Source: Elusimicrobiota bacterium (GTDB taxonomy: Bacteria; Elusimicrobiota; Elusimicrobia; Elusimicrobiales; UBA9959). Taken from it: 31,996 bases of DNA. Below, piece by piece: positions 8,594 to 16,355 of the stretch. Location: NCBI GenBank assembly GCA_003450815.1, contig DMES01000016.1, forward strand, positions 1 to 31,996. The letters are read 5' to 3'. The notes under the pieces were generated by a model, which did not search any database, was not told where the DNA came from, and worked only from the letters and a program-made list of their open reading frames with translations. The position numbers and the translations under genes are program-made. Positions within the stretch are counted from its first letter, which is position 1. Every line of letters starts with the position of its first letter.

Positions 8594-9595
8594 CTACGAC
8601 GCTGTCGGCGGCCTGGAAACAAAAATTCTGCCTTCCTTAAAAAATCTCAAATCCACACTGACAGGAAATTTTAGCTTTAAGGAAACATCCTCTAAAACCT
8701 CGTTTAATCTTAATATTTTTAGGCGCGTGAATTCAAATTCTCCCCATAACACCTCACAGCCGTTCTCAAGGAACAGCCTGCAAAACTTCCCCCCCGGCTG
8801 GTATTCCAGACGGGTTGGAGGACTGGAAAATTTTTCCCGCGAAAGCCCCATTTCACTTATAAAACGGGACAACGCCGGCAGCGCCCCCTCCACAAAACCG
8901 CCATCACGGCGAATCCGGCCTGCCGTTACAGCAGATTGAGACAGAGAAGCAGCAGGCAGAGATTGAGCAGGGAATCTTCCCCCTTTACCCTGGGTCCGTA
9001 TTACCTGTTGTTCTCCGCCTACGTCGTTACCTCTACCTGCTGTGTCCCTGTCTCCGTCAGCGGCGCTATTGTGCATATCTTCAAACCGCCCGTAAAGTTC
9101 GGTCCGCAAGCCGGTTTCAGTTACCTTTGAAAAATTTTCCGTCAAAAGTTTCCCGCTTTCAGACAAATAAGCGGTTGCCCCTCCGGGAAGGAATACAGGC
9201 GATACAACCGGCTCAAGCCGGATCGTAACAGCCGCTTCTCCGCTAAAAAAATTACGCCTGACTAAAACATCCCGCACCGCCAGGTGGCGTTTTTTAATTT
9301 CAAAAGCCAAAAGATCGCAATCTGCCGACGAAAGCGGTTTGCCCTGCCTGGCCGAAAAAAGCCCGCGCGCATATTTGTTAATGGAAGGCGCCGGGCAATT
9401 AAGCTTCAGTTCTTTAAGCCGGAAAGAAAAAAATGCTGCCGGGGAAAAGCCTGAAATGGCGCCGAAAGATTTAAAACCACCATAAGCCGCAAGCGCAACC
9501 GCCAACAAAATTCCAAGCGACAGCCGGGAACGTCTGAGAAGCTGATTACGCACCTTAACCCTGAACCGCACTTTATAGCGCTTGTTTACCGGCAT
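8594..9595 (-). CDS. ftsQ: FtsQ/DivIB-like cell division protein
   Basis: This is a single-pass protein of the divisome (FtsQ-FtsB-FtsL complex), inferred from architecture and position before ftsA-ftsZ. The basic cytoplasmic N-terminus (KRYKVRFRVKVRNQLLRR) is followed by a membrane helix (about 26-44) and a POTRA-like region ending in VRRNFFSGEAAVTIRLEPVVSPVF, the typical FtsQ pattern. The beta-domain follows and ends with VSVDLRFFKEGRIFVS. The frame stays open to 9772, but that extension is antisense to tRNA-Lys, so the ATG at 9595 is used (333 residues). A low-complexity insertion at about residues 179-220 is encoded by an imperfect inverted repeat. Sequence similarity to FtsQ is weak; the assignment is mainly structural. 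Confidence 0.75.
   Translation of the reverse strand: MPVNKRYKVRFRVKVRNQLLRRSRLSLGILLAVALAAYGGFKSFGAISGFSPAAFFSFRLKELKLNCPAPSINKYARGLFSARQGKPLSSADCDLLAFEIKKRHLAVRDVLVRRNFFSGEAAVTIRLEPVVSPVFLPGGATAYLSESGKLLTENFSKVTETGLRTELYGRFEDMHNSAADGDRDTAGRGNDVGGEQQVIRTQGKGGRFPAQSLPAASLSQSAVTAGRIRRDGGFVEGALPALSRFISEMGLSREKFSSPPTRLEYQPGGKFCRLFLENGCEVLWGEFEFTRLKILRLNEVLEDVSLKLKFPVSVDLRFFKEGRIFVSRPPTAS
8936..9060. repeat. Word-repeat inverted element inside ftsQ
   Basis: The left arm begins near 8938 with GAGACAGAGAAGCAGCAGGC. The right arm near 9030-9056 is its imperfect complement (about 21 of 27 positions). The element lies wholly within the ftsQ frame and leaves it open, encoding the segment that includes GGRFPAQSLPAASLSQSAV. 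Confidence 0.6.
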
Positions 9596-9601
9596 ACCTA
9601 C

Positions 9602-9607
9602 ATTATA
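9602..9607 (-). promoter_or_regulatory. Putative -10 of ftsQ (leaderless configuration)
   Basis: On the minus strand a perfect TATAAT is followed by six bases (GTAGGT) and then the ATG at 9595. Transcription would begin at or next to the start codon. No good -35 is seen. GTAGGT could act as a weak ribosome site instead. Confidence 0.4.
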
Positions 9608-9647
9608 TTTTATTTCCGCCACACCTGCCCCGTCATTTCGGTTAAAT

Positions 9648-9675
9648 TTGCAATGGCGGTTTATTTTTGTATAAT
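9648..9675 (+). promoter_or_regulatory. Promoter of tRNA-Lys
   Basis: TTGCAA (9648-9653) and TATAAT (9670-9675) are separated by 16 bases. The predicted start is about 18 bases before the mature tRNA. Confidence 0.65.
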
Positions 9676-9699
9676 CTAGCGGTCGTAAGGTTGTTTTAA

Positions 9700-9771
9700 G
9701 CGCCCGTAGCTCAGGGGTAGAGCATCCGCCTTTTAAGCGGGTGGTCGCGCGTTCGAATCGCGCCGGGCGCA
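9700..9771 (+). tRNA. tRNA-Lys (anticodon UUU)
   Basis: The cloverleaf can be drawn by hand. The acceptor stem GCGCCCG (9700-9706) pairs with CGGGCGC (9764-9770), with discriminator A at 9771. The D-arm contains AGCTCAGGGGTAGAGC. The anticodon stem-loop is TCCGC-CTTTTAA-GCGGG, with UUU at 9732-9734. The T-arm is GCGCG-TTCGAAT-CGCGC. The CCA end is not encoded. Confidence 0.95.
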
Positions 9772-9796
9772 AATACCTTTTATAATTGTTGCTCAG

Positions 9797-9900
9797 GTAG
9801 ACAGAATTCAGAAGCCAGAATTCAGAATAGCCGATGCGAACAGGCCTCCGACAGCTTTCTGACTTTTAGCTTCTGAATTCTGACTTCTGACTCCTGCCTA
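9797..9900. repeat. Word-repeat inverted element (GAATTCTGA word)
   Basis: It lies between tRNA-Lys and the histidine kinase. The left arm has CAGAATTCAGAAGCCAGAAT. The right arm has TTCTGAATTCTGACTTCTGA followed by CTCCTGCC. It is the same word as at 7097-7174. The element ends about 20 bases before the kinase ATG and leaves no visible ribosome site. Confidence 0.8.
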
Positions 9901-9920
9901 ACTGCCGCTGTTATGTTTTT

Positions 9921-11330
9921 ATGAGTATACGCACTAAGCTCATCCTTTTCATTCTTCTGCTTCTTGCTGTAATTTGCGCGGTGCTGACATTGCTCTTTTC
10001 CCACAATGAGTGGGCGGCGATCTCCTCCAATAACCAGAGAAAAAACCTCCGGATCCTTCTGGCAATGTCTGAGGTGTGCAGCGAAATTCATGATACTCCC
10101 AACAAATCCTCCGCCTACCAGTACTTCAAAGCATTCCTGAAAACGCCTGAAATAATAAAAGTTTCATGCAGCGACGCCAATAACCGCGTTTTTATGGAAG
10201 ACCGGTATTACAGCGCTTATCCGCAGCCGTTTCCCTACTTTCTTAAAACCTTCCCCCCCCCCATAACAGGCATATGGAAAACCAAGAATGATAACGGAGT
10301 GGAAATACTGGAAGCGTCTCTGGACACAAAAAAAAGGAGAGGGAGTAAAATCACCACTCGTGTGGAGTTTTCCGCGCAGCTTATATATCAGGAAATGGAT
10401 TCTTCCCTGCGCCAGGCGTCAGCCAGCTTTTTTATAATACTCTCAATCGCCTTCGCTCTGGGATGCACGGGAACGCTGATAATAACAAGGGTAATATTCA
10501 AACCTATACAGACCATGGCTGAGGCGGCCCGCATAATAGGCGGCGGCCGGCTTGATCACAGAATACCCGTGACAGGCAGCGACGAGCTGGGAATGCTGGC
10601 CAAAGCGTTCAATGAGATGGCTGTCAAACTCAAAGAATTTGACGATATGAAAAAAGATTTTGTTTCCAGCATAACGCATGATTTGCGCTCGCCGGTCACG
10701 GGAATAGAGTTATGCTCGGATATAATAAAAGAATTCGTTGAAAAGCATGAATACGGCAAAATTCCGGGGCAGCTGTTTTCCATAAGCGAACATTCGCAGC
10801 GTTTGAACCACTTTATAGATTCCCTGCTTGAAATTTCAAAGATAGAATCAGGTAAAATCACGCTGAATATAAAAATACTGAACCTTGAAGAGCTTGTGAA
10901 TAGGGCGGTGCAGTCATTTAAACCATACGCCGGCCAGAAAGACATAAAAATTGAATTTGTGGTAGAGCAGGATATCCCTGAAATGCGCGGGGATCCCGAC
11001 CGGCTTTACCAAGTGCTGTCCAATATAATAGGCAACGCGGTAAAATTCACAAACTCGGGCTCGGTCAATGTGTATATACAGACAATACCAGGCTGGCAAA
11101 AAGTAAAAGTGTGTGATACCGGCATAGGCATACCTGAGCATGAAATAAAAAACATTTTCAGCAAATTCTACAGGATAAATTCCGGCAGGCAGGGATATCC
11201 TTCTTCAAGGCAGGGCACAGGACTGGGCTTGTTCATCGCGAAATCTATTATTGAGCAGCATGGCGGCAGGATAGAAGTTAAAAGCAATCCCGGAAAAGGA
11301 AGCGTGTTCTCAATATTTTTGCCGGCGTGA
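9921..11330 (+). CDS. Membrane sensor histidine kinase
   Basis: This is the sensor of a two-component system. A first membrane helix (about 6-27) is followed by a periplasmic domain of roughly 140 residues with no recognised ligand fold, a second helix (about 168-190), a HAMP domain (about 190-243), then HisKA with the phosphoacceptor H253 in SSITHDLRSP. The HATPase domain shows the N box NIIGNAVKFT, G1 DTGIGI, F box and G2 GTGLGLF. The length of 469 is usual. The signal sensed is unknown. No clear Shine-Dalgarno site precedes the ATG, which lies just after a word-repeat element. The OmpR-type regulator follows 90 bases later; they are presumed partners. Confidence 0.92.
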   Translation: MSIRTKLILFILLLLAVICAVLTLLFSHNEWAAISSNNQRKNLRILLAMSEVCSEIHDTPNKSSAYQYFKAFLKTPEIIKVSCSDANNRVFMEDRYYSAYPQPFPYFLKTFPPPITGIWKTKNDNGVEILEASLDTKKRRGSKITTRVEFSAQLIYQEMDSSLRQASASFFIILSIAFALGCTGTLIITRVIFKPIQTMAEAARIIGGGRLDHRIPVTGSDELGMLAKAFNEMAVKLKEFDDMKKDFVSSITHDLRSPVTGIELCSDIIKEFVEKHEYGKIPGQLFSISEHSQRLNHFIDSLLEISKIESGKITLNIKILNLEELVNRAVQSFKPYAGQKDIKIEFVVEQDIPEMRGDPDRLYQVLSNIIGNAVKFTNSGSVNVYIQTIPGWQKVKVCDTGIGIPEHEIKNIFSKFYRINSGRQGYPSSRQGTGLGLFIAKSIIEQHGGRIEVKSNPGKGSVFSIFLPA

Positions 11331-11337
11331 CAACACA

Positions 11338-11413
11338 GCTCTGAAGTCTGAAGAGCTGAAGTATGCCGGACTTCAGAACTTCAGTTCTTCAGAGCTTCTA
11401 GCGCTTCAGCGCT
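11338..11413. repeat. Word-repeat inverted element (CTGAAG word)
   Basis: The left arm at 11338-11362 (GCTCTGAAGTCTGAAGAGCT...) and the right arm at 11370-11395 (...TTCAGTTCTTCAGAGC) pair closely over about 25 bases with a short loop. A small extra hairpin, AGCGC-TTCA-GCGCT, follows at 11400-11413. It fills the gap between the kinase and response regulator genes. Confidence 0.8.
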
Positions 11414-11420
11414 GCTCATT

Positions 11421-12137
11421 ATGTACGTAAAACGCACCATACTTGTAATAGACGATGAAATCAGCCTTCTGAAATCAGTCAGAGAACGGCTGGAGATGGA
11501 GAATTTTAATGTGATTACCTGCACCACGGCGGAGCAGGCTGTTGAAATGCTTTCCAGGTTCACGCCGGATTTAATGGTAGTGGATTTAAGGCTTCCGGGG
11601 ATGAGCGGCCTGGATTTCTGCAGGAATGTGCGTTCCACCGAAACCCCTTCCAGACTTGTGCCGATAATTTTTTTGACAACGGACAGAAGTGAGACACAGA
11701 AAGTGCTGGGGCTTGAGCTTGGCGGAGACGATTACATGACAAAACCTTTCAGCTCCGCCGAATTTCTGGCCAGGGTAAAAGCTCTGATACGAAGAAGCAT
11801 TCCGGCTGAATCAAGGGATGGAATTGAAGAAACAATCGTTTCAGGTAACCTTGAGATAAACTATCCCGAACACAAGGTAAAAATATCAAACAGGATACTG
11901 GACCTGTCTCCCAAAGAATTTGAAATTCTTTGCCTGCTAGTCAAAAAAAGGGGCAGGGTAATGACCCGCCAGTTTCTCATGGAAAGGATCTGGGGCAGGC
12001 CATACATAAATACCAGCCGGGTTATAGACACGCATATAAAAAACCTCAGGAAAAACCTGTGCGAGATGCAGAGCTGTATTGTGACCGTGGAAAGGCTGGG
12101 CTATAAGTGGGAAGAACACGACACTTCGGCCGGTTGA
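11421..12137 (+). CDS. OmpR/PhoB-family response regulator
   Basis: This is a DNA-binding response regulator. The receiver domain (about 5-118) has the acidic pair D11-D12, phosphoacceptor D55 (VVDLRLPG), T86 and K108 (TKPF). The C-terminal winged-helix domain (about 140-232) has the typical LSPKEFEILCLLVKKRGRV and VIDTHIKNLRKNL segments ending VERLGYKW. The length of 238 is normal. It follows the histidine kinase and precedes the pilin by 100 bases, so it might regulate the pilin; this is inference from position only. No strong ribosome site is visible upstream. Confidence 0.93.
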   Translation: MYVKRTILVIDDEISLLKSVRERLEMENFNVITCTTAEQAVEMLSRFTPDLMVVDLRLPGMSGLDFCRNVRSTETPSRLVPIIFLTTDRSETQKVLGLELGGDDYMTKPFSSAEFLARVKALIRRSIPAESRDGIEETIVSGNLEINYPEHKVKISNRILDLSPKEFEILCLLVKKRGRVMTRQFLMERIWGRPYINTSRVIDTHIKNLRKNLCEMQSCIVTVERLGYKWEEHDTSAG

Positions 12138-12189
12138 ATCTTCACAAAAAACTCACACAAGGTTCACTTAGAAAGACTGGTCAACCTGC

Positions 12190-12195
12190 TATACT
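12190..12195 (+). promoter_or_regulatory. Putative -10 element of the pilin promoter
   Basis: TATACT lies about 43 bases before the pilin ATG. A -35 is not convincing at the right spacing. A short AGGTT...AACCT inverted repeat (12160-12164 and 12183-12187) overlaps the promoter region and could be a regulator site. Confidence 0.4.
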
Positions 12196-12237
12196 ATTTA
12201 TCAACGCGAAAGACGGGTATCACACGGAGGTGCATGT

Positions 12238-12663
12238 ATGAATAATAGAAAAGGGTTCACACTAATTGAGTTGTTGGTAGTAGTGCTAATCATCGGTATT
12301 CTTGCTTCCATAGCTCTGCCACAGTATTTCAAGACGGTGGAAAAGAGCCGGGCCAGCGAGGCGCTTACCATGATCTCCACATTATCCGGAGCACAGGACA
12401 GGGAATTCATGAGGAGCGGAACTTATACTTCTGATGTTGTCAACCTTGATGTTGAGGTAAACAATATGAAGTTTTTCGAACTGGGCAAGATGGATGTGAC
12501 GGCAACCGAATGTACAATATCCATAAAGAGGAAAGCCAACCCAACGCCGCCCGCCACCTACGGAGAATACACTATCGATTACAAGAAACCCATACCGGGA
12601 ACAGGCGTCGGGCAATGGAGTTGCACTCCGGCCCCGGCATGTAATACGTTTCTACCTGGCTAG
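12238..12663 (+). CDS. Type IV pilin / pseudopilin-like protein
   Basis: This is a prepilin with a class III signal: a short basic leader MNNRKG is cut before F7 by prepilin peptidase, and E11 is the conserved Glu5 of the mature protein. The hydrophobic helix (about 7-30) is followed by YFKTVEKSRASEAL, a pattern I associate with Elusimicrobiota pilins. The globular domain (about 55-141) is small and has cysteines at C92 and two near the C-terminus (WSCTPAPAC), probably a disulphide loop. GGAGGT lies seven bases before the ATG. It stands alone, flanked by the response regulator and a terminator. It could be a major pilin or a secretion pseudopilin. Confidence 0.88.
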   Translation: MNNRKGFTLIELLVVVLIIGILASIALPQYFKTVEKSRASEALTMISTLSGAQDREFMRSGTYTSDVVNLDVEVNNMKFFELGKMDVTATECTISIKRKANPTPPATYGEYTIDYKKPIPGTGVGQWSCTPAPACNTFLPG

Positions 12664-12680
12664 CAATAACGCTGATATGT

Positions 12681-12697
12681 CCGCTTAAATTAAGCGG
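12681..12697. repeat. Short palindrome after the pilin gene
   Basis: CCGCTTAA and its complement flank a single A, 18 bases after the pilin stop. It may pair as part of the transcript 3' end before the terminator. Confidence 0.5.
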
Positions 12698-12722
12698 CCA
12701 TACCGGCACGCGGTCACTGAAT

Positions 12723-12750
12723 AAAAAACCGGCTTCTCAGCCGGTTTTTT
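12723..12750. terminator. Bidirectional intrinsic terminator
   Basis: AAAAAACCGGC (12723-12733), loop TTCTCA, and GCCGGTTTTTT (12740-12750) form an 11-bp stem with a T-tract on each strand. It can end the plus-strand pilin transcript and the minus-strand coiled-coil transcript. Confidence 0.9.
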
Positions 12751-12841
12751 ATTGTTGTATATTTCCTTCAACTGCCGCCCAGTAAGCCTGCTGTTAAATC
12801 CAGCGGTTTTCTGCCGCGCTCAGAGCCGGCCATCTTCTGGG

Positions 12842-15800
12842 TTATTGATTCTTCCAGGATCTCAGTTTTTCTTTAAGCTGTTCCACAAGCTTTTTGCCTT
12901 TCTCATGCTCCGCGCCGGCCTGCTTCACATTATCGAATTCCGCCACAAACTTCTCAAGGACCGAGTCTTTTTCACGCACATTTTTTTCCGAGGCCTCCAA
13001 CGCCTTGGCCAGGCGTTCCGCCTCCCACCGCGCGTCTTTCAGATTCTTTTCTTTCTCCTTGAAGGCGGAAAGCACAATCTGCGCCTCGTTCTCCAACACG
13101 GTTCTCCTGCTTCTCTCTTCATCGTGATTATTCTTTGCCCGCTCAAAGTTCCTGGCCAGATCCTGGGCCGCGCCCCTTAATTGCTCCGCCACCACATCTT
13201 TTTCGTTAAGGGCGTCGCGAAGCGCCGCTATTTCCCTGGCGAAAGACTTTTCTTTTTCCGCGTAATCTTTCCCAAGTTTTTCCCGAATGACGCCGATTTG
13301 TTTCCTTTCTTCCTCCAGAGTCCTGGAAAACTCGCTCTTAAAAGAAATTATTTCTTCGTCCTTCTTCTCAACAGAGGCCCGCCAGAATTCCATCTCCCTT
13401 TTAAAGGCGTCCATTTGCCTGTCTTTTGCGGCTTTCTGAGTCTCCGCATTTTTAAGCTTTATCATTATATCGTTGATTTTCTTCTCATCCTCGCTGACGA
13501 AAACCTCAAAATTGGATTTGAGCGTTTCGGACTGCAATTTCAGTTCCCGGCATTCTTTTTCTTTGGCGGAAAGTTTACCGGACAAAACAGCCATTTCAGC
13601 CGCGGCGTCACTTTTTTCCTTAGCCAGATCCGACTGCAGCGAATTGAGCTTGGATTGCCTTTCTTCGGAAAGCTGTTTTAAGGCCTCAGTTTTCGGCAGA
13701 CTCTCCGAAAGCTTAGAGCGAAACTCTTCAAGCATGCGGCGGTATTCGGCTTCCTGAACTTCATGCGACCGCTTCAGCGCCTCAAATTCCCGGTTCTTAC
13801 ACCCCAACTGAGCGGAAAACACCTCGGCCTGCCGCTTAAGCGCCTCGTCAAGAACGGAGCCGGCGGCGGCGCGTTCTTCGGCGAACTGATTCGAAAGCGC
13901 GCGCGTTTTTTCATTTAGCAAGGCTTTGTCTTTTTCCGCCTCCGTTATGGCCGCCTGTTTTTCATCCGCGGCGCGGCGCAGATTTTCCTTCAGCCTGGCC
14001 GCTTCCCCGTCTTTTTCAGCTAGTTGCTCATCGTAATATTTCTCCTTCTCGGTGTAAAGCCTGGTAAGCTTCTCGCGTTCAAGCAGAACCAGCTCTTCTC
14101 TTTCAAGCTTTAAAGCGTCAATATTTCTTTTAAGCTGCGCTATTTTTTCCTCCGTAAACTTATTTTCTTCTCCGTGGCGCTGCGCCAGAGCGTCAAGTTC
14201 AGCCTTGCCGGCGACAGCGGCAGCGGCAAGCGCCGTTTTTTTCTCTTCCTGCAACAGTGCAAAGGCTCCCTTTAGCTCCTGAAGTTCGCGCTCCCTTGTG
14301 TCGGATACAAATTTAATTGCCGAGATCTGTGCCCCGAAATCCGCCAGCATTTTTTCTTTTTCCTCGTCATAACGCCTGGATTCGCTTTCAAGGACTAAAG
14401 CAAGTTCCGCGTTGTGCGCCGCCTTAAGCTGTATTCTGAGCGACTGAAGATCAGCCTCGCGTTTCTCGGCAAGGGCTTCAAGTTCCCTGCGCATGGAGCC
14501 GATCACGCCCTGCAGACTCGCCTTATCGCGCGAGATTTCCTCCAAATCCCTTCTTAAACGGCCTATTTCCTCGACTTTCATACGCAGGCTGTCTTCGTAA
14601 ATATGTCCGCTGGTTTCAATCTCGCTTCTAAGCGCGACGATATGTTTTTCAATCTCAACTTTGAGCCGCACCTCATACTCGGACTGCATTTGTTTCTCTC
14701 GGAAAGAGTTTTCCTCTGTTTTCATGCCTAACTGAGTCTGCAGCTGTTCCGCCTTCTGTATGGCAACCGCGCGATCGGCCTGCAGGGTTTTCATGGCTTC
14801 TTCAAAAGTTTTAAGGTTACGCGCCAGATAATCCACTTCTTCCTGGCGTTTTTTAAGATCCTGCCTGTAGTTCAGGTCAATCTCGTTGATCTTTTCCGCG
14901 AACCGGTTGCGCTCGTGCTCAACCGCTATTTTAAGACGCTTGGGGATTTCCGCTTCCATGTCGTGAAGCGCCGCGGTAAGCTTGAAAATCCTGCCCTCAG
15001 AGTCTTCCCGCTGGTTTTTCTTCTCGATTTCGAGGGTTTTAATAACGCCCTCAAGGCTTGCGAGGGCGTCCTTATAGCGGTCAATGTCCTGGTCGCGCTT
15101 GCGCACCGCCTCAGGCAGCTCCTTGAACTGTTTCTCCATAAGGCCGAGTTTAACTTTGTAGTCCTCTATTTCCTGGTTTTTCTCCAGCAGCCGTTTATCT
15201 ATTTCCCCGTTTTTATGCTGCAATGCCTTTTCGCGCTCATCGACCTCTTTCTGCCAGCTGTCCCGGCTCCACTTTAAAACAGCCTCCTGCTTTTTCAGTT
15301 CCTCAGCCGTGGCCGCCTCGCGCCTTTCAAGCTCTTCCAGCCGTGTGCGGTAGGTTTTTTCCTGCGAGGCCTTGTTAATATCCGCCTCTTCGCCGAATTT
15401 TTTCCTTTCATCATCAAGCCTGTCCGAATAAAGTTTTTCAAATTCCTGCTGCTTAGCCAGCTGCTCCTGACGCAGCTGCCAAAGCTCCCCCTCGATCTGA
15501 GACCAGCGGGCGCGGAGTTCTTCTGATTTTTTCTGGTAATCGTCAAGCAGCTTGTTTTCCTTCTGCTTTAGATTTTCTTCCTGCTTTGAAAGTTTGTCTT
15601 CCAGCTCTTTTTCACGCTCGTTAAGGCGTTCAAGCTTCGAATGGAACTGGTACTCAAGAGAGTCCTGCTTGGACTTTATTTCATCGTCATGGCTGCGCAG
15701 TATTTTCTCGATTTCAGTGTTTTTGGATTTAAGCTGGTTTTCAAGAAAAGACAGCTGGCTGCCCCGCTCCTGCAGATTCTGCCGGTCTTTAAGCCCCTCT

Positions 15801-15910
15801 TCCTGCAGAGCGCGTATTTTATCCAGCGACCAGCGCAAGGCCAAGCGCGCTGTTTCCACGTCGTTTATGGCAGCTTCATTAAGTGAATTTTCATCGAATT
15901 TTTCGTTCAT
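12842..15910 (-). CDS. Large coiled-coil protein of unknown function
   Basis: At 1022 residues it is almost entirely predicted coiled coil. After a short N-terminal segment (about 1-45, including NDVETARLALRWSLDKIRAL) nearly every stretch is heptad-like and rich in E, K, L, Q and R. There are few prolines, and I see no Walker A, ABC signature or membrane segment. This argues against an SMC/Rad50 ATPase and for a filament or scaffold. The gene has GCGGA seven bases upstream and shares the terminator at 12.7 kb with the convergent pilin. Its base composition resembles its neighbours. I do not recognise a named family. Roles in cell shape, the cytoskeleton or pole organisation are possible but untested. 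Confidence 0.85.
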   Translation of the reverse strand: MNEKFDENSLNEAAINDVETARLALRWSLDKIRALQEEGLKDRQNLQERGSQLSFLENQLKSKNTEIEKILRSHDDEIKSKQDSLEYQFHSKLERLNEREKELEDKLSKQEENLKQKENKLLDDYQKKSEELRARWSQIEGELWQLRQEQLAKQQEFEKLYSDRLDDERKKFGEEADINKASQEKTYRTRLEELERREAATAEELKKQEAVLKWSRDSWQKEVDEREKALQHKNGEIDKRLLEKNQEIEDYKVKLGLMEKQFKELPEAVRKRDQDIDRYKDALASLEGVIKTLEIEKKNQREDSEGRIFKLTAALHDMEAEIPKRLKIAVEHERNRFAEKINEIDLNYRQDLKKRQEEVDYLARNLKTFEEAMKTLQADRAVAIQKAEQLQTQLGMKTEENSFREKQMQSEYEVRLKVEIEKHIVALRSEIETSGHIYEDSLRMKVEEIGRLRRDLEEISRDKASLQGVIGSMRRELEALAEKREADLQSLRIQLKAAHNAELALVLESESRRYDEEKEKMLADFGAQISAIKFVSDTRERELQELKGAFALLQEEKKTALAAAAVAGKAELDALAQRHGEENKFTEEKIAQLKRNIDALKLEREELVLLEREKLTRLYTEKEKYYDEQLAEKDGEAARLKENLRRAADEKQAAITEAEKDKALLNEKTRALSNQFAEERAAAGSVLDEALKRQAEVFSAQLGCKNREFEALKRSHEVQEAEYRRMLEEFRSKLSESLPKTEALKQLSEERQSKLNSLQSDLAKEKSDAAAEMAVLSGKLSAKEKECRELKLQSETLKSNFEVFVSEDEKKINDIMIKLKNAETQKAAKDRQMDAFKREMEFWRASVEKKDEEIISFKSEFSRTLEEERKQIGVIREKLGKDYAEKEKSFAREIAALRDALNEKDVVAEQLRGAAQDLARNFERAKNNHDEERSRRTVLENEAQIVLSAFKEKEKNLKDARWEAERLAKALEASEKNVREKDSVLEKFVAEFDNVKQAGAEHEKGKKLVEQLKEKLRSWKNQ

Positions 15911-16192
15911 AAATATTTCCGCTTTGACTCCATAATGATGGCAAACAAAAATGCCGCGGCAGCAAAAACCGCTGTCTTATTTTAGGTTTTGCATGTTGCA
16001 TAAATATTTCCTGGAGATTGAAACCTTAATGCCTCCAGGATTTGAGCAATCTAAGGTGAATATTTTTCATAGAGGCACATTCCGTTACTAGATTATATAA
16101 CACGCCTGCCAGGGAAACAAAGAATGAAAAGATAAAATTCTTATTATAAACATCCGCAATTTGCTTTTTAAAATAGCGTCTCGTCTTAAAAT

Positions 16193-16221
16193 TTGACAAA
16201 CGATTTAAGGATTGATAGATT
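16193..16221 (+). promoter_or_regulatory. Probable promoter of nrdJ
   Basis: TTGACA (16193-16198) and TAGATT (16216-16221) are separated by 17 bases. The start would be near 16228, giving a leader of about 128 bases. Confidence 0.55.
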
Positions 16222-16302
16222 AAACTTAATTCCAAACTTTTTAGCTCAGGGTTCCGCAAGTCCAACCTTTAGAACTTTCCTAAAAAGACGGGGATAAGCA
16301 GA

Positions 16303-16323
16303 CCGCCGGGGACTTCCCGGCGG
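16303..16323 (+). promoter_or_regulatory. Strong hairpin in the nrdJ leader
   Basis: CCGCCGGG, loop GACTT, and CCCGGCGG form a perfect 8-bp GC stem ending 32 bases before the nrdJ ATG. No U-tract follows. It could affect translation or act as a protein-binding site. A cobalamin riboswitch B12 box was not found. Confidence 0.55.
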
Positions 16324-16355
16324 ACACTAAAAATAAAACCGGGAGCTGTAGCCGC

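Larger units (their letters stand above)
15911..16355. other. AT-rich intergenic region
   Basis: These 445 bases separate the divergent coiled-coil and nrdJ genes. A minus-strand frame of 79 codons (16026-16265) with a hydrophobic stretch is present, but it lacks a ribosome site and any family resemblance, so it is not called. The right third holds a likely nrdJ promoter and a leader hairpin. Confidence 0.5.

Noticed and set aside
8437..8640. Plus-strand frame in the ftsA-ftsQ gap
   Set aside because: It overlaps the ftsQ 3' end on the other strand, with no ribosome site or recognisable domain.
9596..9772. N-terminal extension of the ftsQ frame to 9772
   Set aside because: It runs antisense through tRNA-Lys and its promoter; the ATG at 9595 gives a normal FtsQ N-terminus.
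12178..12190. Sigma-54 promoter before the pilin
   Set aside because: TGG and GC elements are present but their spacing is two bases short of the -24/-12 consensus.
16026..16265. 79-codon minus-strand frame with a hydrophobic stretch
   Set aside because: No ribosome site, no family resemblance, AT-rich region where such frames arise by chance.
16228..16355. Cobalamin riboswitch before nrdJ
   Set aside because: The leader is too short and no B12-box sequence was found.
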